Below the pieces are notes generated by a model that made no database searches, had not been told where the DNA came from, and worked only from the letters and a program-made list of their open reading frames with translations. Below, one piece after another: positions 25,619 through 36,357 of a stretch of 64,000 nucleotides of DNA. Positions within the stretch are counted from its first letter, which is position 1; each line of letters starts with the position of its first letter. A program made the position numbers and the translations under genes. The DNA lies in assembly GCF_036173125.1 (NCBI RefSeq), contig NZ_CP108054.1, positions 5,146,001 through 5,210,000 of the forward strand, given 5' to 3'. This stretch comes from Streptomyces sp. NBC_00286. GTDB taxonomy: Bacteria > Actinomycetota > Actinomycetes > Streptomycetales > Streptomycetaceae.

Positions 25619-26101
25619 TCAGCCCAGGTCAGGCGCCTGCAGTGCCCGTACGCCCTCGATGTTGCCGTCCAGATAGTGCCGCAGCGACAGCGGTACGAGA
25701 TGGACGGAGGCGATCCCGACACGGGTGAAGGGAATGCGTACGATCTCGTACTCGCCGCTGGGCTCGTCGATCTCGGGGCCATGGCGCTGGGCGGGGTCCA
25801 TCGACTCCAGCCGGCACACGAAGAAGTGCTGGACTTTCACGCCAGTGGTGCTGGCGTCCGCACCGATGTGCTCGACAGTGTCGACGAAGCAGGGCACCAC
25901 GTCGGTGATCTTGGCGCCGAGCTCTTCGTGGACTTCACGGTGGAGCGCGTCGACGACGGATGTGTCCTCCGGCTCGACCCCGCCGCCGGGCGTCAGCCAG
26001 TAGGGATCCACGCCGGGCTTGGTGCGCTTGATCAGGATCAGGTCATCGCCGTCCAGCAGGACGGCGCGGGCGGTGCGCTTGACCACGGGTCGGACGGTCA
26101 T
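25619..26101 (-). CDS. NUDIX hydrolase
   Basis: 160 residues. The Nudix box is intact: GGGVEPEDTSVVDALHREVHEELG. The N-terminus is KRTARAVLLDGDDLILIKRTKPG. It would hydrolyse a nucleoside diphosphate linked to another moiety; substrate class is not evident. It is convergent with the flavohaemoglobin gene (23-bp gap) and is preceded by a near-consensus parS in the gap to the LysR gene. Confidence 0.9.
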   Translation of the reverse strand: MTVRPVVKRTARAVLLDGDDLILIKRTKPGVDPYWLTPGGGVEPEDTSVVDALHREVHEELGAKITDVVPCFVDTVEHIGADASTTGVKVQHFFVCRLESMDPAQRHGPEIDEPSGEYEIVRIPFTRVGIASVHLVPLSLRHYLDGNIEGVRALQAPDLG

Positions 26102-26122
26102 GGAAGGAATGTGGCCCGGCTG

Positions 26123-26136
26123 GTTCCACGTGAAAC
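26123..26136. other. parS: Near-consensus parS site (one mismatch)
   Basis: GTTCCACGTGAAAC; read on the minus strand it is GTTTCACGTGGAAC, the same variant as at 33273. It lies in the 42-bp gap between the LysR gene and the NUDIX gene. Confidence 0.75.
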
Positions 26137-26143
26137 ATCGCCC

Positions 26144-27049
26144 TCAGGACCAGTCAGTGGCGGCCTCCAGCAACCATTCGTGCGCCCGCGCGATATGCGG
26201 CATGGCGAGCGTGCCGGTGCGTACCACCAGGAAGTACGTACGCAGCGGGGGCACCGCGGGCTCGAGCAGTGCCACCACGTCGCCGGACTCCAGCGCCGAT
26301 GCGCACAGATAGCGGGGCAACACCGCGAGCCCCGCGCCGGTGATCGCGCAGGCTAGGACCGCGCGCAGGTCTGGGACGATGATCGTGCCCGACGCTGCAG
26401 GGCGGGAGTCGAAGACGGCGGCCCAGTAGCGGGCGACGAACGGCAGCGACTCGTGCACCTCCACCACGGGGAAGTTCTCCAGCGCGGGCGCGCCCTCGCA
26501 GAGCAGCTTGTCGGAGCCGATACGGGCCTCCCAGCGCGGCGAGGCGACCAGGACGTGCTCCTCGTCGCAGAGCGGAGTCGCCGTGAGCAGGGCGCCGCGG
26601 GGACGGGCCGTACTGATGGCCAGATCGTGGTGTCCGGCGGCGAGCCCTTCCAATGTCTCCTCCGCATTGCCGAAGGAGGCCCGCAAAGCGAGGCCCTGGC
26701 CGTCGTCTCCGGTCAGCTCGGTCAACGCGGGCAGGGCGCGCTCGGCGGTGAACTCCGGTGGCCCGGCCAGGTGAAGGGTGCGTACGGACGAGGCTTCGTC
26801 GACTCCGGTCTCGGCGATCTCCACAAGAGCGTCCAGATGCGGGGCGGCCTTGTGGGCGAGTTCGTCGCCGATGGTCGTAGGGGTCACGCCGCGGGCCTGG
26901 CGCAGAAAGAGAGGCCGTCCCAGTTGACGTTCGAGGGTGCGGATTTGGGAGGTGACGGCCGGCTGCGAGAGGCCGAGCAGCGCGGCGGCGCGGGTGAAGG
27001 AGCCGGCCCGGTGCACGGTCACGAAGGTCCGTAGCAAGGCCAGATCCAT
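26144..27049 (-). CDS. LysR-family transcriptional regulator
   Basis: 301 residues, usual length. The N-terminal winged helix is clear (LALLRTFVTVHRAGSFTRAAALLGLSQPAVTSQI, then LERQLGRPLF), followed by a type 2 periplasmic-binding fold for effector sensing. It is the only regulator here; a possible LysR box (CTAT-N10-ATAG) lies at 27090. No divergent target gene is adjacent, since the next gene upstream is transcribed in the same direction, so its target is unclear. Confidence 0.92.
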   Translation of the reverse strand: MDLALLRTFVTVHRAGSFTRAAALLGLSQPAVTSQIRTLERQLGRPLFLRQARGVTPTTIGDELAHKAAPHLDALVEIAETGVDEASSVRTLHLAGPPEFTAERALPALTELTGDDGQGLALRASFGNAEETLEGLAAGHHDLAISTARPRGALLTATPLCDEEHVLVASPRWEARIGSDKLLCEGAPALENFPVVEVHESLPFVARYWAAVFDSRPAASGTIIVPDLRAVLACAITGAGLAVLPRYLCASALESGDVVALLEPAVPPLRTYFLVVRTGTLAMPHIARAHEWLLEAATDWS

Positions 27050-27089
27050 GGTGTGTTGCCCCTCTCTCCAGCCCCACGGCAGCGCTCAA

Positions 27090-27107
27090 CTATAAATAAG
27101 TCGATAG
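27090..27107. promoter_or_regulatory. Possible LysR-type operator
   Basis: The AT-rich imperfect dyad CTAT-N10-ATAG, with the T-N11-A pattern of LysR boxes, lies 41 bp upstream of the LysR start. It is only 18 bp, so chance is possible. Confidence 0.4.
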
Positions 27108-27185
27108 GTCTCTGTCGCTACTGTGATTGGACACTGACACAGAGTCAACTAGCCTTGTTCGCGCGGTTCTTCGCGCGCAGAACCG

Positions 27186-27224
27186 GGACGGTCCGAGCCA
27201 CGAGGGGGGAGGCTCGGACCGTCC
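27186..27224 (-). terminator. Terminator after the PLP lyase gene
   Basis: GGACGGTCCGAGCC (27186-27199) and GGCTCGGACCGTCC (27211-27224) form a perfect 14-bp stem with an 11-nt loop, 43 bp after the minus-strand stop. Confidence 0.85.
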
Positions 27225-27266
27225 GCTGTCCACATCCGTGTTACTGACCGGTCGCTCCGGAGTCCT

Positions 27267-28409
27267 TCACCGCGCCGATTCGTCGAGGGCGCGCAGCACA
27301 TCCGCCACCAGGTCACCGGGATCCTCAGCGCCGACCGAGAACCGGATGAAGCCCTCCCCGACCGCGTCCCCGCCCCAGCGGCCGCGCCGCTCGGCCGTGG
27401 ACCGCACCCCGCCGAAGCTCGTGGCATCGTCCACCAGTCGCAGCGCCTCGAGGAAACGCTCGGCACGCGCGCGCGTGGGCAACGAAAACGACACCACACA
27501 CCCGTAGCGCCGCATCTGCTGTGAGGCGATCTTGTACGAGGGATCGTCGGGCAGCCCCGGATAGCGCAGCCCCGTCACCACCTCGTCCCGGCCGCGCAGC
27601 GCCTCGGCCAGTGCCAGGGCGGTCGCGTTCTGCCGGTCGACGCGCAGCTGGAGCGTGGCGATGGAGCGGTGTGCGAGCCAGGCCTCCATCGGCCCCGGAA
27701 TCGCTCCGGCGATCTTGCGCCAGCGCCGTACGGCGGTCATGGCCGAGGCGTCGCCACCGGTGACGTACCCCAGAAGGATGTCCCCGTGCCCGGTGAGCTG
27801 CTTGGTGCCGCTGGCCACCGCGAAGTCGGCGCCGAGCTCCAGTGGGCGTTGCCCGAGTGGGGTCGCGAGGGTGTTGTCGACAGCGACCAGGCAGCCACGC
27901 GCGCGTGCCGCCTCGGACAGCCGCCGGATGTCGCACACATCGAGCCCTGGGTTCGACGGGGTCTCGAGCCACAGCAGCTTCGCGCCGTCGAGAACCTCGA
28001 GCTGGGCGTCGCCGCTGGTCGACGCGGTGCGCACCTCGATGCCGTACGCCTCGAGCTGCGCGCGTATGAGCGGCAGCACCTGGTAACCGTCGCTGGGCAG
28101 CACGACCGCGTCGCCCGCGCGCAACTGCGAGAAGAGGACCGCCGAGATGGCCGCCATACCCGAGGCGAAGACAAGCGTTTCGACGCCGTCCTGTCCAGGC
28201 GCCTCCAGCTCGCCGATGGCGCGCTCAAGGTCGTTCCAGGTCGGGTTCTCGTCGCGGCCGTACGTGTACGGGCCCGTGGCCTCGCCCGGCAGGTGGTAGT
28301 GGGCGGCGAAGACCGGCCCCGGGAGAGCCGGTTCGTGCTTGACGGGGTCGGGCAGCCCGGCCCGCACCGCGCGCGTGCCGTCACCCACCCCAGTACCGAG
28401 ATCCGTCAT
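27267..28409 (-). CDS. Cystathionine gamma-lyase (Cys/Met metabolism PLP enzyme)
   Basis: 380 residues of the trans-sulphuration PLP family: YTYGRDENPTWNDLERAIGELE, VFASGMAAISAVLF, LVAVDNTLATPLGQRPLELGAD and the PLP lysine in VASGTKQLTGHGDILLG. It converts cystathionine to cysteine, 2-oxobutyrate and ammonia, or acts as a related gamma-synthase. It overlaps ptpA by 4 bp and appears to be the third gene of a holin-like/ptpA/lyase unit. Gamma-lyase is the usual annotation in Streptomyces; gamma-synthase cannot be excluded from sequence alone. Confidence 0.85.
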   Translation of the reverse strand: MTDLGTGVGDGTRAVRAGLPDPVKHEPALPGPVFAAHYHLPGEATGPYTYGRDENPTWNDLERAIGELEAPGQDGVETLVFASGMAAISAVLFSQLRAGDAVVLPSDGYQVLPLIRAQLEAYGIEVRTASTSGDAQLEVLDGAKLLWLETPSNPGLDVCDIRRLSEAARARGCLVAVDNTLATPLGQRPLELGADFAVASGTKQLTGHGDILLGYVTGGDASAMTAVRRWRKIAGAIPGPMEAWLAHRSIATLQLRVDRQNATALALAEALRGRDEVVTGLRYPGLPDDPSYKIASQQMRRYGCVVSFSLPTRARAERFLEALRLVDDATSFGGVRSTAERRGRWGGDAVGEGFIRFSVGAEDPGDLVADVLRALDESAR

Positions 28410-28945
28410 GCCGCCCGTCCCTCCACCTGCTCCTGAACCGCGGCGAGCAGTCCCACACTCGCCGCCTCCACCATCTCAAGGCACTCCTCGAAGCCGTCCA
28501 TGCCGCCGTAGTAGGGGTCCGGTACGTCGAGGTCGTGGCCTGCGGAATCAGAGGGGGCGTTCGAAGCACCGGGGACGTGGTCGGGCGACGGGCGGGCGTA
28601 CGAGCGCAGCAACCGGACCTTCTCCGCGTCCGCCGAGGTCGGCGCGAGGCGTCGCAGGGCCTCCAGATGGCCAGTGTCGAGCGCGATGACCAGGTCGAGC
28701 CAGGCGAACCACGACGCCCGGAACTGGCGGGCAGTGTGGTCGCAGTCGTAGCCGCTCGCCTCCAGAACGGAGACTGTACGCGGGTCGGCGCCGTCACCCT
28801 CGTGCCAGCCGCTGGTGCCGGCGCTGTCCACCTCGACCAGTCCGTCGAGCCCGGCCTCCGCCACACGCGCGCGGAAGACGGATTCGGCCATCGGAGAGCG
28901 GCAGATGTTGCCGGTGCAGACAAAGCACACGCGATAGGGCATCAC
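28406..28945 (-). CDS. ptpA: Low-molecular-weight protein tyrosine phosphatase
   Basis: 179 residues. The P-loop CTGNICRSP follows MPYRVCFV at the N-terminus, and the acid loop VPDPYYGGMDGFEECLEMVE gives the catalytic Asp. The S. coelicolor orthologue PtpA dephosphorylates protein tyrosine and influences pigmented-antibiotic production. It starts 6 bp after the membrane-protein stop and overlaps the PLP lyase by 4 bp, so the three are likely one transcript. Confidence 0.93.
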   Translation of the reverse strand: MMPYRVCFVCTGNICRSPMAESVFRARVAEAGLDGLVEVDSAGTSGWHEGDGADPRTVSVLEASGYDCDHTARQFRASWFAWLDLVIALDTGHLEALRRLAPTSADAEKVRLLRSYARPSPDHVPGASNAPSDSAGHDLDVPDPYYGGMDGFEECLEMVEAASVGLLAAVQEQVEGRAA

Positions 28946-28951
28946 GATCGC

Positions 28952-29329
28952 TCAGTCCTTGTCGGGGAGGACGACATTCAGCGCCCAGGAGATGATGGAG
29001 ATGATCAGGCCGCCCAGGACGGCGGTCCAGAATCCCTCGACATGGAAGCTCAGGTCGAGTTTGTCCGCGAGCCATGAGGTGAGCAGCAGCATCAGGGCGT
29101 TGATCACCAGGGTGATCAGACCGAGCGTGAGGATGAACAGCGGGAAGGTCAGCACCTTCACGATGGGCTTGACCAGGAAGTTCACCACGCCGAAGATCAG
29201 CGCCACAAGGAGCAGAGTGCCGATCTCCTTGCCCGTGCTGTCGCCGGTCAGGGTGATTTTGTCGAGAAGCCAAACGGCGACGGCGAGAGCGCCCGCGTTG
29301 GCGATCGTCTTGACTACGAAATTCATCAT
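28952..29329 (-). CDS. Phage-holin-family (DUF360-like) membrane protein
   Basis: 125 residues with four hydrophobic helices: FVVKTIANAGALAVAVWLL, LLLVALIFGVVNFLVKPIVKVL, LFILTLGLITLVINALMLLL and AVLGGLIISIISWALNVVL. The mycobacterial 4-TM holin family is chromosomal and widespread in actinobacteria, so this is not by itself evidence of a prophage. It is the first gene of the ptpA unit. Role unknown. Confidence 0.8.
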   Translation of the reverse strand: MMNFVVKTIANAGALAVAVWLLDKITLTGDSTGKEIGTLLLVALIFGVVNFLVKPIVKVLTFPLFILTLGLITLVINALMLLLTSWLADKLDLSFHVEGFWTAVLGGLIISIISWALNVVLPDKD

Positions 29330-29377
29330 GTGTCTGATCGTGGCAGACGAGATCGGTAACGAGTGCGGACGAGGGCG

Positions 29378-29695
29378 ATGAAGGCATTCCGGCTGGACGA
29401 ACTGGAGGCGGAGCGCGCCGCCAACGACGGTGCGTATCTCCAGTTTCTACGCGAGAAGAACATGTCGGTCGGCCTGTACGCGCTGAACGCGGGCACGCAG
29501 GACCCGCAGCAGCCCCACCGCCAGGACGAGGTGTACTTCGTCGTCAGCGGCCGTGCCGCGATCACGGTGGGCATGGAGACGACGCAGGTGGCGCGCGGCA
29601 GCGTCGTCTATGTGCCCGCGGGGGTGGCCCACAAGTTCCACCACATCAGCGAGGATCTGCGGGTTCTGGTGGTCTTCTCTCCGCCCGAGAGCTGA
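29378..29695 (+). CDS. Cupin-domain protein
   Basis: 105 residues. The beta-barrel motif 1 is DPQQPHRQDEVYFVVSGRAAI and motif 2 is VYVPAGVAHKFHHIS, with His and Glu ligands in place for a metal. The start is uncertain: ATG 29378 and a GTG at 29363 are both in frame, and neither has an ideal ribosome-binding site. Substrate unknown. It is divergent from the holin-like gene. Confidence 0.8.
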   Translation: MKAFRLDELEAERAANDGAYLQFLREKNMSVGLYALNAGTQDPQQPHRQDEVYFVVSGRAAITVGMETTQVARGSVVYVPAGVAHKFHHISEDLRVLVVFSPPES

Positions 29696-29855
29696 GGTCC
29701 CGTCTCAGGGTTCCCTAGGGGAACGATCAGGGGAGGACAAGGGATGCCGAGCCTCCGCCGGCACCCCTGCCGCGCCTAGCATCGAAGGCAGGACATTCGA
29801 GACTCGTCGCCCCCTCAGCAGGGGGCGGCGGGCAGAGAGACAAGGAACAAGGGCG

Positions 29856-30068
29856 ATGCGTGAAATCTTCGCGGGGATGCCGTGGTGGGTGAAGTGGGTC
29901 GTGGTGCCGGTCATCGCTCTGGTCGTGTTCGGCGGAGTGATAGCGAGCGTCGTCGGGTTCGTGATCGGCCTGCTCTTCAAAGTGCTGGTGTTCGTGGCAC
30001 TGGTCGGCGGAGTCATGTACGTCGTACGGAAGTTCATGACGAGCTCCTCATCACGAAGCGACTGGTAG
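29856..30068 (+). CDS. Small DUF5326-like membrane protein
   Basis: 70 residues: MREIFAGMPWWVKWVVVPVIALVVFG at the start, then two closely spaced hydrophobic stretches and a Ser/Arg tail. The start has AAGG upstream. It is a standalone small inner-membrane protein; Streptomyces carry a similar gene just before ssgR. Function unknown. Confidence 0.65.
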   Translation: MREIFAGMPWWVKWVVVPVIALVVFGGVIASVVGFVIGLLFKVLVFVALVGGVMYVVRKFMTSSSSRSDW

Positions 30069-30138
30069 AGCGCCTGGTGGAGCAGGTCGTGCAGTAGGTC
30101 GGGTGTGGCGGAAGCGGGCGGCGGGGCTTCCGCAGGGG

Positions 30139-30159
30139 TTGCCGACAACCGGTCGGCAA
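30139..30159. promoter_or_regulatory. Hairpin between the small membrane gene and ssgR
   Basis: TTGCCGAC and GTCGGCAA pair around a 5-nt loop. It could end the upstream transcript (71 bp past the stop) or lie in the ssgR leader, 175 bp before its start. Confidence 0.4.
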
Positions 30160-30333
30160 TAACAGGAATCAACGATTCCCTCGGGGGAGGGAAGTTTCGG
30201 GCCAGGCCGTCCGCGAGCGGTGGCGGACGGTTAAAGTCCGGAATTCGACGCGGGGTTGATCCCCGCGGGCGGCGCACAGCCCCCTCCCGTGACACCCCGC
30301 ACGGGTGGCCCCCTCGCGCGTAGGGAGTGACCC

Positions 30334-31137
30334 TTGGCCACTACTGACACCGCATCCCCAGGACCGAACGCCCCCTCCACCGAGCCGAACCCCACGACAC
30401 TCATCGGATCCGTGCAGCGTGCGATGCGCCTCCTGGAATCCGCCGCCCAGCACGAACACGGGGCCCCCGCCAAGCAACTGGCCCGCGAGGCCCACCTCGC
30501 GCTGCCCACGGCGTACCACCTGCTGCGCACCCTGGCGCACGAAGGGTATCTACGCCGCGACAAGGGTCTGTTCTTCCTCGGTGAGGCGGCCGAGCGGCTC
30601 AGCAGCAGCGCCGCCCGGCAGAAACGTCGCAGCACGGTTGTCGAGGCGCTCGCGCAGTGGCGCGATTCGATCGGGGTGCCCGTGTACTACGCGGTCTACC
30701 GAGAGGGCGAGATCGACGTCCAGTGTGTCGCCGACACCCCGGCCAATCCGGCGGTCGAGGAATGGGCCGACTTCCGCGAGACCGGGCATGCCCACGCGAT
30801 CGGCCAGTGTCTGCTGTCCCAGCTCGACGAGGAGGCCCGTCGCGACCACCTCGACCGGTATCCCGTGCAGTCGATCACTCCGTACACAGTGCGTGACGAT
30901 CGCATCCTGTTGCGGCGCCTGGACGGGACCAAACGCATGCAGCCCGTGATCGAGCGTCAGGAATACGCGTTGGGAACGGTCTGCGCCGCGATTCCGATCA
31001 TCGCGGGCACCACAGTCGGCTCGATGGCCATCTCCCTGCCCGCCCACCAGGCGGACCGACTTCTGCCCGCGGCACGTCAGTTGCAGAGCGAGATCGGCAG
31101 GCTGCCAGGGACGCTCGCCCTCTCTATCAGCATCTGA
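30334..31137 (+). CDS. ssgR: IclR-family activator of ssgA
   Basis: 267 residues. The winged-helix region reads SVQRAMRLLESAAQHEHG, AREAHLALPTAYHLLRTLAHEGYLRR, and the C-terminal IclR effector domain ends TVGSMAISLPAHQADRLLPAARQLQSEIGRL. In S. coelicolor SsgR activates ssgA, and the two genes are adjacent in the same order here. The start is a TTG at 30334 with GGGAG 5 nt upstream; no earlier ATG or GTG fits as well. Loss of this protein in relatives causes a sporulation defect through ssgA. Confidence 0.92.
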   Translation: MATTDTASPGPNAPSTEPNPTTLIGSVQRAMRLLESAAQHEHGAPAKQLAREAHLALPTAYHLLRTLAHEGYLRRDKGLFFLGEAAERLSSSAARQKRRSTVVEALAQWRDSIGVPVYYAVYREGEIDVQCVADTPANPAVEEWADFRETGHAHAIGQCLLSQLDEEARRDHLDRYPVQSITPYTVRDDRILLRRLDGTKRMQPVIERQEYALGTVCAAIPIIAGTTVGSMAISLPAHQADRLLPAARQLQSEIGRLPGTLALSISI

Positions 31138-31236
31138 AAACTCACTCCTTGTGATCTGATGTGTACGTTCAGCAAGATGCCAGCAGTGTCAGGTGGATGG
31201 TTCCTGGCCAGTCGACGTCAGACGGCGGGGTAGGCG

Positions 31237-31677
31237 ATGCGCGAGTCAGTAGTGCAGGCAGAGATCATGATGAGCTTTCTCGTGTCGGAGGAGCTCTCCT
31301 TCCGCATTCCGGTGGAGCTTCGATACGAGACCTGTGATCCCTACGCCGTGCGGCTGACCTTCCACCTGCCCGGCGATGCTCCGGTGACCTGGGCGTTCGG
31401 CCGGGAGCTGCTGATCGACGGAGTGGGGCGACCGTGTGGGGTCGGTGATGTGCACATTGCGCCCGCCGGCTCCGAGGGATTCGGTGATGTGCTGATCCGG
31501 CTCCAAGTGGGCGCCGATCAGGCGCTGTTCCGCTGCGGTGCGGTGCCGCTCGTGGCGTTCCTCGACCGCACGGACAAGCTGGTGCCACTGGGCCAGGAGC
31601 ACTCCCTCGCCGACTTCGACACACATCTCGATGAGGCCCTGGACCGCATCCTGGCGGAGGAACAGAGCACGGGCTGA
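31237..31677 (+). CDS. ssgA: Sporulation cell-division activator SsgA
   Basis: 146 residues of the SsgA-like (SALP) family. Recognisable core: MSFLVSEELSFRIPVELRYE, FHLPGDAPVTWAFGRELL, DVLIRLQVGADQALFRCG, LVAFLDRTDKLVPLGQEH. It stimulates septation in aerial hyphae, acting with SsgB to place FtsZ rings. The cited start at 31237 gives a length close to that reported for S. griseus; an internal ATG pair at 31267/31270 gives 136/135 residues, the length described for S. coelicolor, so the start is ambiguous. It is 99 bp downstream of ssgR. Confidence 0.95.
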   Translation: MRESVVQAEIMMSFLVSEELSFRIPVELRYETCDPYAVRLTFHLPGDAPVTWAFGRELLIDGVGRPCGVGDVHIAPAGSEGFGDVLIRLQVGADQALFRCGAVPLVAFLDRTDKLVPLGQEHSLADFDTHLDEALDRILAEEQSTG

Positions 31678-31707
31678 ATCGTACGGTGCACAGGGTGCCG
31701 TAACGCT

Positions 31708-33138
31708 TCAGCGCTTGCGGCGGCGGCCCTTCCCCCCGAGTACCGGCGTCCTGACGCCCGCCTGTGCCTGCTCCGGCGGTCGTGCTGGCGTAGGCGTCTG
31801 CGCCTCAGACGCAGAGCCGGGGCGGTCCGCCGAGACCACGAGAGCGGCCAGGGCCGTAGTGACCGGCACGGAGGCGACCAGGCCGATCGAGCCGACGAGC
31901 GTGCGCACAATCTCCTCGGCGACCAGCTCACTGTTGGCCACCGTCCCCACACTGCTCTGCGCGATCGAGAACAGCAACAACAGGGGAAGCGCGGCGCCCG
32001 CATACGCGAGGACGAGCGTGTTGACCACGGACGCGATGTGGTCCCGGCCGATACGGATGCCCGCGCGGTACAGCCCGCGCCGGCCCATCGACGGATTGGC
32101 CGCGTGCAGCTCCCAGACCGCCGACGTCTGCGTCACCGTCACATCGTCGAGTACACCGAGCGAACCGATGATGACGCCCGCGAGCAGCAGACCGCTCATG
32201 TCGATGGTCGGATACAGACCATGGATCAGACCGGTGTTGTCGTCCGTATTGCCGGTGAGCGCGGACCAGCCGATGAACAGTGACCCGAGAATCCCGATCA
32301 GCAGGAGAGAGAGCAGGGTTCCGAGCACCGCGACCGATGTCCGGGCGGAGAGCCCATGGCAGGCGTAGAGCGCGATCAGCATGATCGCGCTGGCCCCGAC
32401 GACCGCCACTACCAGGGGATTCGAGCCCTGAAGTATCGCGGGCAGGATGAAGAACGTCAGAAGAAGGAAGCTGACGGCCAGCGAGATCAGCGCCATGACG
32501 CCGCGCATCCGACCCACCACGACCACGGCGAGCGCGAAGATCCCTGCAAGCAGGGCCATCGGAAGCCTACGGTTCACGTCGGTGACCGAGTACTGGAGGT
32601 CCCTGGGGGCGTCGGGCGCATACGCCACGATCACCTCCTGCCCCTGGCTCAGCTGCCGAGACGAGTCCGGCTGGACGATCTCCGTGAAGGTACGGCCCTT
32701 GTCCTTGCCGGTGTCGACCCGGACCGTCGCCTTCTTGCAGACGCCGTTCGCCTGCTGCTGAGCGGAGGACCCCTCGGCGGTCGAGGTGTCGCCGGTCGGC
32801 GTGCCACCCGAGGCGTTGACGGACTTGCAGTCCACCTCGTCGACCTTGGTCACCGTGGCCTGCTGGGTCTGCCGGTCGAAACCGACGCCGGTGCGTTCGT
32901 GGGGTGGGGCACCGCCTGGCCACAGCACGCCTAGGCCCACGATGACCGCCGTGGCGAAGGGAATCAGCACTGCGGCGATGACCTTGCGCAGGTGTTTGGA
33001 GACGGGGGCTGGAGGGCCATGGCCATGGCTGTGCGCATGGTTGTGGCCATGACCGTCACCGGAGCCGTGGTTGTCGCCGGGGCCGGGCCCGTGAGGCGGT
33101 TCGGACGGGGGAAGCGGGGGTTGATGCGTTGTAGTCAC
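31708..33138 (-). CDS. YibE/F-family integral membrane protein
   Basis: 476 residues from a GTG at 33138; an ATG at 33171 is in frame but has no ribosome-binding site. After a His-rich cytoplasmic N-terminus (HGHGHNHAHSHGHG) comes one helix, an outside domain with CKSVNASGGTPTGDT and GKDKGRTFTEIVQPD, then about seven helices. Large loops have GLIHGLYPTIDMSGLLLAGVIIGSLGVLDDVTVTQTSAVWE, the YibE/F signature. The His-rich head could bind metal; function is not known. It is convergent with ssgA (30-bp gap). Confidence 0.8.
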   Translation of the reverse strand: MTTTHQPPLPPSEPPHGPGPGDNHGSGDGHGHNHAHSHGHGPPAPVSKHLRKVIAAVLIPFATAVIVGLGVLWPGGAPPHERTGVGFDRQTQQATVTKVDEVDCKSVNASGGTPTGDTSTAEGSSAQQQANGVCKKATVRVDTGKDKGRTFTEIVQPDSSRQLSQGQEVIVAYAPDAPRDLQYSVTDVNRRLPMALLAGIFALAVVVVGRMRGVMALISLAVSFLLLTFFILPAILQGSNPLVVAVVGASAIMLIALYACHGLSARTSVAVLGTLLSLLLIGILGSLFIGWSALTGNTDDNTGLIHGLYPTIDMSGLLLAGVIIGSLGVLDDVTVTQTSAVWELHAANPSMGRRGLYRAGIRIGRDHIASVVNTLVLAYAGAALPLLLLFSIAQSSVGTVANSELVAEEIVRTLVGSIGLVASVPVTTALAALVVSADRPGSASEAQTPTPARPPEQAQAGVRTPVLGGKGRRRKR

Positions 33139-33218
33139 CGACCGATCATCGCAAGAACGGAAGGGGCCCACTGTTCAGCGCGCCCAATATGACGCTAGCG
33201 TGGAGGGACCTTTTGCAC

Positions 33219-35162
<1,944 letters not shown>

Positions 35163-35198
35163 ACCTGGTCCGGGCACGGTGGCGGCAGACCGCTCCGG

Positions 35199-35234
35199 GC
35201 TCCGGCCCTCGACTTCGTGGTCGTGGGCCGGAGC
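35199..35234 (+). terminator. Terminator after thiC
   Basis: GCTCCGGCCC (35199-35208) pairs with GGGCCGGAGC (35225-35234), 36 bp past the thiC stop. Confidence 0.75.
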
Positions 35235-35307
35235 GACCGTGCGGCTTGTCTCTGGCCGGGAGTTCGGGGTCCCGGTTCGGCTGCCTCTGGTCTTGCCCTG
35301 GCCGTAC

Positions 35308-36168
35308 CTACTCCGGTTGATGCTCCGGGCCGCCGAAGTCCGGGCTTGAGAAGTCCGGGCTCGAGTAGGTGGGGCGGGGGCCTGCCGCGGGGCCGCCGTC
35401 GGGGCTGCTGAAGCCCGGGCGGTTGTAGCCGAGGTGGGGGATTCGGCTGGTCGGCTGCGGCGGTGTCGTACGGCCGAGGGCCGCTGAGCCCGGGTCGGCG
35501 AGTGCCTCTCGGAGGAACGGCATGATGCCGCGCTCCAGAAGGGCCTCGCGCCAGGCTTCCCTGGCCCGGGTCAGCTCCTCGCTGCCCTCACCCCGCGCGG
35601 CGGCCTGCAGCGAACTCTCTCCGTTGCGCAGGGCGGTGAGTAGCAGACCGACCGCGGCGATCAGGATCGCGGCCGCGGTCACCGCGCCGAAAACCCACCC
35701 GGTGTTGAGCAGGGTCTGGGCGAATGCCGGCTCCGGGTTGAGCATCTTCAGGAGGTAGCCGACGAGCAGGAAGATCGCCGAGGCGGTGCCGGCGAGGACG
35801 GGAGTGAGCACCGCGGCGACGGCGACGGCGCCCGCCCCGGAGGTCTCGGCGGCCTCCTCCACCGTGGCGGTGAGCCCTACCGCGCCCGTGCCTGGGTCCG
35901 TGGAGCTGGATTCCTCGTGGACGCGTGGAGTGGGCGCCGGCTGGCGCAGTTCCTCGCGGACCTTCACGTAGTGCTGATATTCGGTCGCCGCGGCCGCCGT
36001 GATGAGAGCGGATGCGTTGAGCGCCATGGTGCGCAGTTGTTCAGGGTTGAGGCGCTGGCCGACAGCGGCGAGTTCCGGACGGTTGGGTGCGGAGCGCAGC
36101 GCCTCATCGAGGATCCGCTCGTACTCTTGGCGGTCCTCGCTCAGCAGGTGCTGCGGAACGCTGTTCAT
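35308..36168 (-). CDS. Membrane protein of unknown function
   Basis: 286 residues. The N-terminal 90 residues look cytoplasmic (NSVPQHLLSEDRQEYERILDEALRS). Two hydrophobic stretches follow: GAVAVAAVLTPVLAGTASAIFLLVGYLL and WVFGAVTAAAILIAAVGLLL. The C-terminus is Pro/Ser/Gly-rich with repeated SSPDF. The start at 36168 follows GGGGGA; an ATG two codons earlier is too close to that site. No family is recognised. Confidence 0.75.
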   Translation of the reverse strand: MNSVPQHLLSEDRQEYERILDEALRSAPNRPELAAVGQRLNPEQLRTMALNASALITAAAATEYQHYVKVREELRQPAPTPRVHEESSSTDPGTGAVGLTATVEEAAETSGAGAVAVAAVLTPVLAGTASAIFLLVGYLLKMLNPEPAFAQTLLNTGWVFGAVTAAAILIAAVGLLLTALRNGESSLQAAARGEGSEELTRAREAWREALLERGIMPFLREALADPGSAALGRTTPPQPTSRIPHLGYNRPGFSSPDGGPAAGPRPTYSSPDFSSPDFGGPEHQPE

Positions 36169-36357
36169 GTGCATCCCCCGATGCTCCGTAGGGCTTGGGG
36201 CTCGGCATGCTGACGAGCCGTCGGGCAGAAACGGAGGGGAGCCTGCTACGGATAAGCCGATGGTAGAGCGGAGACGGCACGAGGTGACAGGGGGTTTCCA
36301 GAAATTGCCCCTAGGTACGCCCCGTACTGGATGGAAGAACGCCTGCCCGGAAAGGGG

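Noticed and set aside
27226..27234. Isolated CTGTCCACA as a DnaA box
   Set aside because: Single degenerate match with no neighbours; expected by chance.
28952..29329. Holin-like gene as a sign of a prophage
   Set aside because: No integrase, structural or lysis genes nearby; this family is a normal chromosomal actinobacterial gene.
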